A DNA stretch of 59,069 bases, from positions 1-59,069 of the IMG/VR virus record IMGVR_UViG_3300046532_001353; one strand, 5' to 3'. A model generated the notes under the pieces. It did not search any database. It saw only the letters and a program-made list of their open reading frames with translations, and was not told the DNA's origin. A program made the translations under genes and the position numbers. Shown piece by piece: positions 36,779 through 45,753 of this stretch (the stretch's first letter is position 1; every line of letters begins with the position of its first letter). The stretch is from a virus.

Positions 36779-37566
36779 TGGCAACATTACCAATGATTAA
36801 CAAAGACAGTTATGTCACAGCAACTTTTGTTGATGCTGAAAGAAAAACTTTAGAAGTTTTAGTAAGGCATCATACAAATGAAAATGAAATGACACCAATT
36901 ATGATTGAGGCTGATGAAGAGCAACAGGATTTTAAAGATCTATTGGAGCTTGTTACTATTGATCAACTTCATGAACAAACATGGGAACAGAAAAAGTCAG
37001 AGAGTGAAGCTTTCATGGCTATGGCAAGGAATATTGCTAAGGAAGAATTTGCACAACAAGAGATGGCAGCGATAACAAACATCGCAGCAAGAGAAGATGA
37101 AACAATTGCAAAGGCTACCGAATCAGTGAATGCAGCTAGTGCTGCTAATGCTGCGGTTGACCAGAATACATTGTTGACAAAGACAAGAATCTATCCTACT
37201 ATTGTTGATACTATTTTTTCAAACATGGAAAATGAAGATCACTTATTTGCTTTAAAGCTTGCATTGTTTGAAGTACAAGAGATTAGAGAATCAACTGACA
37301 CAGCAACTAAGACAGCTTTAAGGAAAGGTAAAAATAAAATTGAAGTATTACAACACGCCTTTACGATTTGCGGTGTAAGAAGAATGGACACTGATGATAA
37401 GGCAGCTACTAAAGCTTCAGATAATGATGCAGCAATAAAAGAACTTGCAGCTTCTACTCAAGCAACTGATGGTGTTCCAGCTAGTGTTAAATTAACTACT
37501 GGTGCTATCTCTAAACAAAAGAAAGCTACAGTTAAAAAGACTACGGCAAAGAAGAAGAAGGCATAA
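36778..37566 (+). CDS. Conserved protein of unknown function with Lys-rich tail, 262 residues
   Basis: Coupled to the preceding gene by TAATG. The N-terminal domain has SYVTATFVDAERKTLEVLVRHH, then DEEQQDFKDLLELVTIDQLHEQTWEQKK; a long Ala/Glu-rich helix covers about residues 75-125. A second domain has IYPTIVDTIFSNMENEDHLFALKLALFEVQEI, read as a helix pair, and the last 20 residues are almost all Lys, Thr and Ala. A virion-associated or assembly role is suggested by its operon. The last 26 bases overlap the end of the convergent glycosyltransferase gene. Confidence 0.62.
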   Translation: MATLPMINKDSYVTATFVDAERKTLEVLVRHHTNENEMTPIMIEADEEQQDFKDLLELVTIDQLHEQTWEQKKSESEAFMAMARNIAKEEFAQQEMAAITNIAAREDETIAKATESVNAASAANAAVDQNTLLTKTRIYPTIVDTIFSNMENEDHLFALKLALFEVQEIRESTDTATKTALRKGKNKIEVLQHAFTICGVRRMDTDDKAATKASDNDAAIKELAASTQATDGVPASVKLTTGAISKQKKATVKKTTAKKKKA

Positions 37567-38122
37567 AATATTTAGACCACCAGCCGGTCCAGCCTTCTTC
37601 CATTAAGTGGTGTAGTTGACCTAACGTAACTATACCCATCGCAGCATGCGGTGTAGTTGTATTAATCTTTGGGCATACTGGATCAAATATATTATATTCT
37701 ATTTCTTTATAATAAAACTCATCACTACCTAAATTATATTTTTCCATATAGACATCTGCATATGGCCAGAACTTTTCCCATATATGAGATACATCACCAG
37801 TCCAAGAAACAATAGATGAGTTGAGAGGTGTATGGCCAAAGTCTGGTCTCCACCACTTATCATCTAACAATGTAAATTCTTCTCTCCATAAGTTTGGTAA
37901 CCTCTTATAGATAACCACATCTAAATCAAAATATAGATTCTGACCATCTCTATACTTGTCATACATCTGGAATTTATTATACCAGTTACCATATAAGTCT
38001 TCTTCGATAACTACAAACTCATCATACTCTATACCTGAATAAGTATCTATCATATGCTTTAAGTTATCAACATGCCATTGAGTAAACTTATCACCGAATC
38101 TGCAACATATTATTCTCTTCAT
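37541..38122 (-). CDS. Glycosyltransferase-like protein, 193 residues
   Basis: Starts MKRIICCRFGDKFTQWHVDNLKHMI and carries NLYFDLDVVIYKRLPNLW with a D66-x-D68 motif, as in GT-A enzymes such as family GT8, where these acidic residues hold the metal and the nucleotide-sugar. The FGDKFT start resembles that of the next upstream gene (FGDKYT), so the two are probably paralogues. Late in the chain are two Trp-rich segments (TGDVSHIWEKFWPY, GWTGWWSKYF). It is the last gene of the minus-strand operon, coupled to its neighbour by ATGA, and runs 26 bases into the opposite gene. Sugar and acceptor are unknown. Confidence 0.68.
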   Translation of the reverse strand: MKRIICCRFGDKFTQWHVDNLKHMIDTYSGIEYDEFVVIEEDLYGNWYNKFQMYDKYRDGQNLYFDLDVVIYKRLPNLWREEFTLLDDKWWRPDFGHTPLNSSIVSWTGDVSHIWEKFWPYADVYMEKYNLGSDEFYYKEIEYNIFDPVCPKINTTTPHAAMGIVTLGQLHHLMEEGWTGWWSKYFMPSSSLP

Positions 38123-38904
38123 TTCCAGTTATCTTCAATCCATTTAAAGTTATGTTCATGTATAGTTTCCTTTGGGCCTAGGAAATGTACTACTTTAATC
38201 TTTGTATTCACATCATCTAAAATCATGTAATCAGCATCAAATGATTTACAATACTTTTGATTAAGTTTAACATTTTTAAAATAGTCTTTCTTTGCACCAT
38301 GATATTTAGCTATCCATTCAGGTGGTGTCTTAGTTATTTTAGTTGGTTTAGATCTATCATCCCAAACCACTTTCCAATTAACATAATTTTGTTCTCCATA
38401 ATATTTGAAATGAACAACATTATCTTTATACCATTTCGTTTGCCAATATTCAGGATTTGTAATAAAGTCATCCCATACAAATGCTAAACTTCCAGATTTA
38501 AATTTATAAAACCCACCGTTTGTTTCTAATGCTAATCCCTGCTCTACTATCTCATCTGAATTCCACCATACACCATAAGTAATTAATTCACCTTCTTCTA
38601 CAGGGTGTCCTATAAGATCATCAACATTACTCGTAATCACTTGGTCAATATCCATTACTATAATATCATCACCTGGAATTTGATATGCATAGTTAGGAGA
38701 AAAGAATTTTAGCTTATGCCAATGTAATTTGACAGGGCTATTACGATTATATGGTAGTACTATATCTGCTTCAACATTAGGATCATCACTGATGCATATA
38801 GATTGGAATTGAATGCTTGAGTTTCTTCTTATACTTCTAAATAGTTTCCCTACATAATCAGGAGTATACTTATCTCCAAAGTACACTGTACATATCTTAA
38901 GCAT
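38119..38904 (-). CDS. Glycosyltransferase-like protein, 261 residues
   Basis: The ATG at 38902-38904 has GGAG 8 bases upstream and gives the start MLKICTVYFGDKYTPDYV; the frame is open a little further, but there is no such site there. The GT-A acidic motif is IIVMDIDQVITS (D85-x-D87). Later are NGGFYKFKSG and a basic, Trp-containing C-terminal half with WIAKYHGAKKDYF and HFLGPKE, typical of the family end (HxxGxKPW in GT8). It overlaps both neighbours, upstream and downstream, and belongs to the coupled operon. Specificity is not readable. Confidence 0.7.
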   Translation of the reverse strand: MLKICTVYFGDKYTPDYVGKLFRSIRRNSSIQFQSICISDDPNVEADIVLPYNRNSPVKLHWHKLKFFSPNYAYQIPGDDIIVMDIDQVITSNVDDLIGHPVEEGELITYGVWWNSDEIVEQGLALETNGGFYKFKSGSLAFVWDDFITNPEYWQTKWYKDNVVHFKYYGEQNYVNWKVVWDDRSKPTKITKTPPEWIAKYHGAKKDYFKNVKLNQKYCKSFDADYMILDDVNTKIKVVHFLGPKETIHEHNFKWIEDNWK

Positions 38905-39757
38905 TGTATGCTCTCCATACACAATCAAAGTCTTTACAAATTGCGTGTACTATCTTTGTTTGTTTTGGAATGAACCCTTGTCTATCAAAGAAGTAATGCC
39001 ATTCATCATCAAGCCATTGTACAGATATCTCATTAACTTGTAATTTATAAGAAAAAATAGTTTCATTATCATACATAAACATATCAAGAATATTCTGAGG
39101 ATATAAACCAGTTGCAGCATACCCATCGCTTTTTAATGATGTCATTAATTCTATTATATGTCTAAACCCACCAAAGTAATCTAGCTCTTTTACTTGTTCT
39201 TTAGTTGCACCAATGATTCCAGTATTGATTACATTATTAGCATGAGGGTAACCACCATCTATTAACATAGCTTGACAATTATAATATTTTGCTGATGGAC
39301 TTCTAATACTATGATTAACTCTTAAGTTTTTATTAATAGCATTGTTATTATGAAGAACACACATACCCTTTGATAGATCCCAAGCATCGAAGAAACTTTC
39401 ATCAGTTAAAGGTACTGCATCAAAATCTAAATATAAAATTTCATCATACTCTTTTGCTAGTTCATTAAGAGCATATATCTTATAAAAGTTTATTACTTCA
39501 TACCCAGTAAACTCTGGAAAGTCTGAAGTAAATTGTTGTTGCCATTTTATATACTCATCATTATAAGTATACATCTTAAAGTCTGCACCAATCTTATAGG
39601 CGTAAGCTTCTTTAGAGTCAACTAATTTATTGTAATGTTCTTTAAAAGCATTAACAGTTTCTTTTGCTTTCTTTACTGTATCATTTTTATTTTTTGAGTT
39701 GCCGAAATGTTGAGTTGCTGGTATGTCAACATAAATACTATATACTATTCTTTTCAT
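38897..39757 (-). CDS. GT8-like glycosyltransferase, 286 residues
   Basis: The core is YKIYALNELAKEYDEILYLDFDAVPLTDESFFDAW, read as a helix followed by ILYLDFDAVPL with D111-x-D113 as the metal-binding DxD motif. Farther on are NTGIIGATKEQVKEL (the family's NTGVF-type segment) and, near the end, PKQTKIVHAICKDF, where His would complete the metal site. Compared with classical GT8 enzymes the N-terminus is longer and more charged. Three GT-A genes in a row suggest stepwise building of a short glycan. Overlaps the methyltransferase gene by four bases (ATGA). Confidence 0.72.
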   Translation of the reverse strand: MKRIVYSIYVDIPATQHFGNSKNKNDTVKKAKETVNAFKEHYNKLVDSKEAYAYKIGADFKMYTYNDEYIKWQQQFTSDFPEFTGYEVINFYKIYALNELAKEYDEILYLDFDAVPLTDESFFDAWDLSKGMCVLHNNNAINKNLRVNHSIRSPSAKYYNCQAMLIDGGYPHANNVINTGIIGATKEQVKELDYFGGFRHIIELMTSLKSDGYAATGLYPQNILDMFMYDNETIFSYKLQVNEISVQWLDDEWHYFFDRQGFIPKQTKIVHAICKDFDCVWRAYNA

Positions 39758-40458
39758 AACTTTCCTATTAATAGGTATCTAGTACCTCTCTCATCTTCTA
39801 ATTCATCCTCTACTAAAACATTTGCTTCAGTAGGTAGTTGTCCTTTAAATTCTTCTATACTATTTACGCAATTAATATGACCTGGTATATCAAACATATT
39901 ATTAGAAGTAAAAGCAAAGTGAGCAGGTTTAACTCTAGTCCACCAAGGATTTTTATATTTCATTCCTCGTTCTTTATTCATCACTCCCCATTCATTCATA
40001 GGTAACATATGTTCGCATGAAGTATTGATAAATATATCTGCAGTGTCAAACATATCTCTATACTTTTCAAATGCATCACCAGTTATCCAAGTAATCTTAT
40101 TATGATTATCGAATAAACGATTATCACCAATCGTAATAGCTTGGTCGTCTATATCAATTGCAGTTATCTTTTTAACTTTATCATGTAGTAATGGTATAAG
40201 AATACTTCCATACCAACAACCAAATATAACAACTTCAGTATCTTTGTTTAAAAGATCTAGTTTATCTAAGTTATTAACTAATAGTGATTTAGCTTTAAAT
40301 TGATTTTCACTATACGAATCAAATATATCTTCTTTACGATCAGGCTCATGTTCAAATATAGTAAATATACTATCAAGTAATTTAAAATTTAAACCTCCAC
40401 CTTGGTTAGATACTTTTAATATATTTTTAATATATGTTAATTCATCTCTTTCTAACAT
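39754..40458 (-). CDS. SAM-dependent methyltransferase
   Basis: The start chosen is the ATG at 40456-40458, which overlaps the preceding stop as TAATG and has GGTGGAG just ahead; a GTG nine bases earlier lacks a site. Motif I is EVVIFGCWYGSILIPLL with an acidic post-I strand KKITAIDIDDQAI; motif II is DMFDTADIFINTSCEHM. This is a class I methyltransferase fold. The C-terminal part has YKNPWWTRVKPAHFAFTSNNMFDIPGHIN, read as a substrate loop rich in aromatic residues. The unusual NTSCEHM segment may take part in binding. Placed between carbamoyltransferase and sugar transferases, a sugar or sugar-acid substrate is plausible. Confidence 0.75.
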   Translation of the reverse strand: MLERDELTYIKNILKVSNQGGGLNFKLLDSIFTIFEHEPDRKEDIFDSYSENQFKAKSLLVNNLDKLDLLNKDTEVVIFGCWYGSILIPLLHDKVKKITAIDIDDQAITIGDNRLFDNHNKITWITGDAFEKYRDMFDTADIFINTSCEHMLPMNEWGVMNKERGMKYKNPWWTRVKPAHFAFTSNNMFDIPGHINCVNSIEEFKGQLPTEANVLVEDELEDERGTRYLLIGKL

Positions 40459-42038
40459 TAGCTCCACCCATCATGAGTTACTTTTTTAATTAACATCCAA
40501 TCATTAATTACTAATATATCTATAGCAGATTCTCTAAAGGTTCTGATAGCATGCCATGGCTCTTCTACAATAGGTTCTTGAGAATTAAAGCTAGTATTTA
40601 ATAACATAGGTATACCTGTTACTTTATAAAACTCATTAATGATATCATAGTACTTCTCATTTTGTTCTCTATTAACTGTTTGTATTCTTGCTGTTCCATC
40701 AACGTGTGTAACACCAGGAATCTTATCGGATATGACCGGCATAATTCTTGACATATATGGAGATGGTTGATTCGTATCAAAGTATTCTTGATAATGTTCT
40801 TCCATTACACTAGGAGCAAATGGTCTAAAGTCTTCTCTCATTTTAATTGAACTATTAATAATTTCTTTTATATCAGGATTACGTGGGTCTGCTAGTATAC
40901 TTCTATTACCTAATGCTCTATTGCCACTCTCAGATTTACCTTGAAACCAACCAACTGTTTTACCATTAGCAATTGCTTTAGCAACTCTTTTCATATTAAG
41001 AGGTTGCCAGAATAGTTGTTCATATCCCCATTCGAATTCTTCATCTTTATTAGGTTTCCAATCATAAGCTTTACCAGCATATGTACTTACTGCATGTTTG
41101 TTACCATTCAATACATAGTTAGCATGTTGGTATGCACCACAGGCTTGACCTTCATCACCTACAGCTGGAGGTACGAAAACATTTTCCCATGTCTTAGTAA
41201 ACTCTTCATTCATATATCCATTATAAGATACACCGCCAGCAACGCAAAGATTATTTGAAGACTTAAGAGGATAAACAAATTCTTTTATTTTATCCATTGT
41301 AAATAACTGAAGCGTATATGCTAGATCTTCTTTCCTATATCTCCTTAAGTCTATGTGTTCAAATTTCTCTTGCTTCTTTTCTGTTATAGGGCCTGACAGT
41401 ATTGTTTCAAATATTTCATAGAAGTAATCATTCCTTTGACCATAAGCAGATAGTCCCATAAGTTTCCCTGCGCCTAATGTACCAAATCCTGTTAGGTTTG
41501 ACATGTGATTCCATAACCAACCAATAGGTAATACATCTGATAGGTTAGTCATCTTTCCATCTCTATCAAAGAAGCAACATCTATATCTATTTCCAATACC
41601 ATCGATAGCTAAGCAGTCTGATTGTTCAAAGCCTGAATTCATAAAGGCGTATGTAGCATGTGATTGATGATGATCTATAAAGTATATACCATCTTTATAA
41701 TAATGATCCCATAAGTTTTTAGGTTGCCAATCAAATATCTCGTCATGGTCTTTTAATATACCTTCAAGTAATTCTGGCTTTGACATTCTTACACCGCCAT
41801 AAGTATAAGTAAATGCTAAGACACCATCATCAGGTTTCTTAAAATATTCTTTTGTAAATTCATCATTCAACCTGTAATCATTAGTGTTTAATATATCTGA
41901 TTGATGAGCATAAGCTTCTGCATGGTAAGGTAAGTTATGCTTAAACCTTGTTTGTCTTTCTCTTTGATTATGCCATACTCCATCATATGTATTATGATCG
42001 TGTAGGTTGAGTGCTACACCCATTATTTTTTTATTCAT
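40458..42038 (-). CDS. Carbamoyltransferase, NodU/CmcH/TobZ family
   Basis: 526 residues, near the usual 550-600. The N-terminal ASKHA-type domain starts IMGVALNLHDHN and carries HHQSHATYAF (H123, H124, H127), the metal-binding His cluster in which carbamoyl-adenylate is made, and DCLAIDGIGNRY. The C-terminal YrdC-like part has GWFQGKSESGNRALGNRSILADPR and MREDFRPFAPSVMEEH, then GIPMLLNTSFNSQEPIVEEP. All expected motifs are present, so it should be active. Family members transfer the carbamoyl group of carbamoyl phosphate, with ATP, to a hydroxyl of a sugar or antibiotic. It overlaps both neighbours. A late-expressed phage enzyme of this type probably carbamoylates a glycan. Confidence 0.9.
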   Translation of the reverse strand: MNKKIMGVALNLHDHNTYDGVWHNQRERQTRFKHNLPYHAEAYAHQSDILNTNDYRLNDEFTKEYFKKPDDGVLAFTYTYGGVRMSKPELLEGILKDHDEIFDWQPKNLWDHYYKDGIYFIDHHQSHATYAFMNSGFEQSDCLAIDGIGNRYRCCFFDRDGKMTNLSDVLPIGWLWNHMSNLTGFGTLGAGKLMGLSAYGQRNDYFYEIFETILSGPITEKKQEKFEHIDLRRYRKEDLAYTLQLFTMDKIKEFVYPLKSSNNLCVAGGVSYNGYMNEEFTKTWENVFVPPAVGDEGQACGAYQHANYVLNGNKHAVSTYAGKAYDWKPNKDEEFEWGYEQLFWQPLNMKRVAKAIANGKTVGWFQGKSESGNRALGNRSILADPRNPDIKEIINSSIKMREDFRPFAPSVMEEHYQEYFDTNQPSPYMSRIMPVISDKIPGVTHVDGTARIQTVNREQNEKYYDIINEFYKVTGIPMLLNTSFNSQEPIVEEPWHAIRTFRESAIDILVINDWMLIKKVTHDGWS

Positions 42039-42870
42039 TTAGTATGCTCGCATATTTTTTAATATTAAAATGTCCTTTCGGCTGTACATATTCTGTACAT
42101 GTCTTACAATAGTTTTCATATTTAAATAATCTGAAGTTCATCATCTTATCTATATTCTCTTGACTGATCTCAAATTCTTTAGAGGTGATTGCATTGTTAG
42201 CAAACTTCTTACTGCAATGAACTATGTTTTGATTTTCAAAGTTAATAACAGGCACCATAGGAAATGCTGCACACATCTTCCTATCTATCTCTGCAGCCTG
42301 TTTAGTTATTTGTATCTCACCAAAATCAGGTGCCCTACCATTAAACTCTTTCCATAATGTATTTTTATTATCTAATTGTTTCATCGCTTCAGGATATAAA
42401 TGTTTATACTTCTCAAAGTTAGGTGTCTTAATAACTAAGTTATAATTATTCATATCATTCTCTTGATGATATTCATAATTGGGATTTCCTAACAACGTGA
42501 TTTCATCTTCATAAAAATCTAATATCATATGCTCAACATATATTATATCGGGATCTGTTAATACTTGCGGCCATCTTCTTCTTACTGTTGAGTTAGATAA
42601 TACCTCACATACATGATTAGGATTGCTTTTAATTTCTGCAATGACTTCATCTAAGTTCTTAACTAACCCAGGCTCACCACCAAGTAAGTTACATCTTACT
42701 TTATAGTTTCTTAAATAGTGTAAGGTACTCCTTAAGAAATCCATGTCAACTGTTAGGTTCCTTTGTTCCAGAGTATAGCTGGTACAATAATGACAATCCT
42801 TATTACAAGTCATTGTCAAAAAGAAGTCTATTGCTAGATAATTATTCTGTACGTCTATTAATTTTATCAT
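42031..42870 (-). CDS. Radical SAM protein, 279 residues
   Basis: The cluster motif is TCNKDCHYC (C22, C26, C29; CxxxCxxC) with the SAM-binding GGEP at 64-67. After the partial barrel come HCSKKF and ENYCKTCTEY (C255, C258), a Cys-rich C-terminal end that may hold a second iron-sulfur cluster, as in twitch/SPASM enzymes. The 279-residue length is short for a SPASM enzyme. Its start overlaps a 100-residue gene by 29 bases, and its end overlaps the carbamoyltransferase start by 8, so all three are co-translated. Substrate unknown. Confidence 0.83.
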   Translation of the reverse strand: MIKLIDVQNNYLAIDFFLTMTCNKDCHYCTSYTLEQRNLTVDMDFLRSTLHYLRNYKVRCNLLGGEPGLVKNLDEVIAEIKSNPNHVCEVLSNSTVRRRWPQVLTDPDIIYVEHMILDFYEDEITLLGNPNYEYHQENDMNNYNLVIKTPNFEKYKHLYPEAMKQLDNKNTLWKEFNGRAPDFGEIQITKQAAEIDRKMCAAFPMVPVINFENQNIVHCSKKFANNAITSKEFEISQENIDKMMNFRLFKYENYCKTCTEYVQPKGHFNIKKYASILNE

Positions 42871-43144
42871 AAAAGAATTTGTTAAATGCTATTAGTAATT
42901 TTTCTTTGGATTTTTCTTTAAACGGAACATCATTCCATTTTGCGTAGTCTGGCATAGTATACATTTTTTCAACTAGATAAGAATATATAGGTTCAACCGG
43001 TTCAATTAAATCTTCATTAAAGATGACATCATCTATTACAAGTTTCATAGTTATACATAACTGTTCTAAAGGCGCATCATCTATTTCCACCATGTTAGCT
43101 TTCTCATCAATTAAAACAATCTTATTGTTTATTATTTCTATCAT
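42842..43144 (-). CDS. Small protein of unknown function, 100 residues, coupled to a radical SAM gene
   Basis: Acidic N-terminal half with short strands (IEIINNKIVLIDEKANMVEI) followed by helix (LEQLCITMKLVIDDVIF) and a C-terminal basic helical half (KEKLLIAFNKFFYDK). It is overlapped at its start by the aminotransferase stop (ATGA) and at its end by the radical SAM gene. Small strand-rich partners next to radical SAM genes often present substrate or bind leader peptides, but I see no recognisable PqqD-type pattern, so this is only position-based. Not recognised. Confidence 0.6.
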   Translation of the reverse strand: MIEIINNKIVLIDEKANMVEIDDAPLEQLCITMKLVIDDVIFNEDLIEPVEPIYSYLVEKMYTMPDYAKWNDVPFKEKSKEKLLIAFNKFFYDKINRRTE

Positions 43145-44202
43145 GCCATTATCATTATAGTATTATAGACTTCACTTATTTCTTCATCAGTTAAATATGG
43201 ATGCATAGGTAATGTAAGTATTGTATCACTTATTAGTTTTGAATTTGGGCAGTCATCTTTTCTATGTACAATATTATCATACATTGGATTTTCAGATATA
43301 GGTCTAGGATAATGTATACTACTTCCTTCTATTTTTTCTTTTATAGAATCTCTTATTTCTTTACTCTTAAACCTCACAACGTATTTGTGGTAAGTGTGGT
43401 CTAAGCCATCAGCTTCATTTATAATAATAATATCATTTACGTTTTTAAGTTCTTCATTATATTTCTCAGCAATGACCTGTCTTTGGAAATTCCATTTATC
43501 CATCTTTGTTAATCTAAAATTAATAAAGTCAGCATTCATACCAAGCATCTTAGAATTATATCCTAGTACTTCATGTTCACCATGCTTTCTTAATTTTCTA
43601 AATAACACCGCTTCTTCTTTGTTATCAGTGAGTACACAACCTCCACCAGCTATACCAGCAATTTGTTTATTAGCATTAAAACTTAATGTACTAATATCTC
43701 CTATTGAACCTGCCATTGTTCTATTTAAACTAGAACCTAATGCTTGACATGCATCTTCAATAAAGACAATACCATTCTCTTTACAAAAAGCTTGTATCTC
43801 TGTTGTGTCAGATATACTTCCGAATAAGAATGGATAAACAATTGCTTTTGTTTTATCACTCACCATATTAAGAATACTATCAAACGATATATGATATGTA
43901 TCTAAATCCACATCACAAAATACAGGAGTAGCTCCAGCTAAAGATACACATGATGCTGATGATATCCAAGAGAAGTTAGTAACTAATACTTCATCATCAG
44001 GTTTAAGATCTAAACTCAATAAAGAAAAAGTTAAAGCATCAGTTCCACTACTACAAGCAACTGCAAACTTTCTACCAGTTAATTCTTTTAACTTCTTCTC
44101 AAGAAATTCTATATTCCTTTCTTGTTCTTTTTGCATTGAGCTATCAAAGAGTTTTAAATACTCTTCTTTATTTTCTAAATATTCTCTATCCCAACCTGTC
44201 AT
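43141..44202 (-). CDS. DegT/DnrJ/EryC1/StrS-type PLP aminotransferase
   Basis: The ATG at 44200-44202 is chosen because GGAGG lies 7 bases ahead; the frame opens slightly earlier with TTG. It yields 353 residues, the usual size. Motifs: CSSGTDALTFSLL (cofactor phosphate), DEVLVTNFSW, FIEDACQALGSS (D150, Q153) and SFNANKQIAGIAGGG with the Schiff-base lysine K179. Substrate-binding ends are SIHYPRPISENPMY and LTLPMHPYLTDEEI. Family members aminate keto-sugar nucleotides (or dehydrate them) for glycan or antibiotic sugars. This gives the operon a clear link to modified amino sugars. Overlaps the first SGNH gene by 17 bases. Confidence 0.9.
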   Translation of the reverse strand: MTGWDREYLENKEEYLKLFDSSMQKEQERNIEFLEKKLKELTGRKFAVACSSGTDALTFSLLSLDLKPDDEVLVTNFSWISSASCVSLAGATPVFCDVDLDTYHISFDSILNMVSDKTKAIVYPFLFGSISDTTEIQAFCKENGIVFIEDACQALGSSLNRTMAGSIGDISTLSFNANKQIAGIAGGGCVLTDNKEEAVLFRKLRKHGEHEVLGYNSKMLGMNADFINFRLTKMDKWNFQRQVIAEKYNEELKNVNDIIIINEADGLDHTYHKYVVRFKSKEIRDSIKEKIEGSSIHYPRPISENPMYDNIVHRKDDCPNSKLISDTILTLPMHPYLTDEEISEVYNTIMIMA

Positions 44203-44992
44203 ATACAACCTCCACCTGTTTCTTTATCCATTCCATTAATCTTTCCTGCCCTTTAGCATTAGGGTGTGCATCTATATTAGATATAACCCAATCCTTTTCA
44301 TTTGTTGTTCCCCACCCAAGTAATTTATATTCTAACGTGTACCCTCCAAGTTCTTTAGTTAATGGCCAGCCTGGAAATTTCTCTTTATCGATAAGCTTAT
44401 CATATTCTTTATATATTCTCAATACATTTGAATTACTTTTTTCAGGATCTCCAAATGGAAATGGTGTACACTCACCTTCTGGAGCTCCAGCGAATACTTC
44501 ATTTTCAGTAGGCTGTAATCCTTCTAAGAATTGTCTATATGGATGTAGCATACCAAATTGCATATAGGGAATGTCATGCCTTTCACATAATATTTGAAAT
44601 GACATTATTAATCTAAGACTTTTACGTGCCCAAAATTGTAAGTCACCATTACCATTGATTCTTTTACTATGCCAACTATATCTATTATTAGTATCTTTCC
44701 AAGCTATATGACCTCTAGATATTTGATAATCTAATCTATTAATTTGTGTCCATGCAGGTATAACCATTCCTATTCTAGATTTGTCTTCCATACTTAAAAT
44801 TTCATTCTGTAATCTTGAATATATATATTCGTTCCCTGAGCCAGAATTAGATAAATTAATAATATCCATATCCCACTTTTCTGCTAATAGTTCTGGCCAC
44901 TTAGGCCAAGATACATCCATGTCTGGGTGAGCACCTGATCTAAAAGATGTATCACAATAACTATCTCCACATACTATTAATAATTTTTTCAT
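44186..44992 (-). CDS. SGNH-hydrolase-like protein A
   Basis: 268 residues. Block I is IVCGDSYCD (nucleophile S11), followed by the conserved block FRSGAHPDMDVSWPKWPELLAE, read as SWPKWPELLAEK, shared with its two neighbours. Next are NSGSGNEYIYS (oxyanion Gly/Asn) and the C-terminal IDAHPNAKG (D241, H243). The D-x-HPN spacing is that of GDSL/SGNH esterases. Such enzymes add or remove acyl groups on glycans and other substrates. There is no signal peptide, so it should act in the cytoplasm. An AAGGA site precedes the ATG. Confidence 0.78.
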   Translation of the reverse strand: MKKLLIVCGDSYCDTSFRSGAHPDMDVSWPKWPELLAEKWDMDIINLSNSGSGNEYIYSRLQNEILSMEDKSRIGMVIPAWTQINRLDYQISRGHIAWKDTNNRYSWHSKRINGNGDLQFWARKSLRLIMSFQILCERHDIPYMQFGMLHPYRQFLEGLQPTENEVFAGAPEGECTPFPFGDPEKSNSNVLRIYKEYDKLIDKEKFPGWPLTKELGGYTLEYKLLGWGTTNEKDWVISNIDAHPNAKGQERLMEWIKKQVEVVYDRLG

Positions 44993-45753
44993 ATAAATCC
45001 TTTTAAAAATTCTGCTATTGCTTTTTGTCCTTCTGCATTTGGATGACCATCAGCTTCTGATATAACTAATTTTTTTTCTAATGTTTCTTTGAGCGTGTGT
45101 CCTAATACTTTATTCTGTATAGAAAACCCACCTATATTTTCTGATATTGGCCATCCTATAAACCTACTAGTATCTATAATATTCTCAAAAGATAGTATAA
45201 TACTTAAACACCTCTCTACGGAATCTAATTCTTTTGCAAAGTTATGATACTCATCACTAATATATACTTTTTTGCCAGGCTTATTATAATTCTGATTATG
45301 TGCTCTATAGTAATCTTCAAATAAATGTCCTGTCTGAAATTGTATATATGGTAAGTCATACCTTTCACAAAGTATTTGCAAGCTTTGATAGTTTCTTAAA
45401 CTTTTTCGTGTCTGACCTTCTGGAGGAGCATGTTTGTCAAAGCCTAATGACCTCCATGAATATTTATGATTACCATCTGCGGTTGTGTTTTGCCAATCTC
45501 TTCTTTGACCTTGAGACCAACCAGCTATAACTAAACCTATTTCATCTTTAGGGGTTTTAGTAATTTCATCTAACAATGTTGAGTATACAAAGTCATTACC
45601 CATTCCACCTCTAGCTAAACAAACTAATTCCATATCTAAATATTCAGCTATATACTCTGGCCACTTACGCCAAGACGTATCCATTTCAGGATGTGATGAA
45701 GACCTAAACTCTAAGTCTGAAACACTGTCTCCGCTAACTATAAGTTTTTTCAT
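44989..45753 (-). CDS. SGNH-hydrolase-like protein B
   Basis: 254 residues and a paralogue of the genes on both sides. It has IVSGDSVSD (S10), SWRKWPEYIAEYLDM, ARGGMGNDFVYS and ISEADGHPNAEG (D235, H237). The central 120 residues differ most, with IAGWSQGQRRDWQ and SYQ-type helices (LRNYQSLQILCERYDLPYIQFQTGH, read as LQILCERYDLPYIQF), a segment also found in protein A. All catalytic positions are kept, so this copy is not a relic. Overlaps protein C by 20 bases and protein A by 4. Confidence 0.77.
   Translation of the reverse strand: MKKLIVSGDSVSDLEFRSSSHPEMDTSWRKWPEYIAEYLDMELVCLARGGMGNDFVYSTLLDEITKTPKDEIGLVIAGWSQGQRRDWQNTTADGNHKYSWRSLGFDKHAPPEGQTRKSLRNYQSLQILCERYDLPYIQFQTGHLFEDYYRAHNQNYNKPGKKVYISDEYHNFAKELDSVERCLSIILSFENIIDTSRFIGWPISENIGGFSIQNKVLGHTLKETLEKKLVISEADGHPNAEGQKAIAEFLKGFI

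Noticed and set aside
40459-40467. GTG start nine bases ahead of the methyltransferase ATG; likewise the TTG starts ahead of the aminotransferases at 44202 and 54584
   Set aside because: In each case the ATG has the better placed ribosome-binding site, and for the methyltransferase it forms the TAATG coupling common in this genome.
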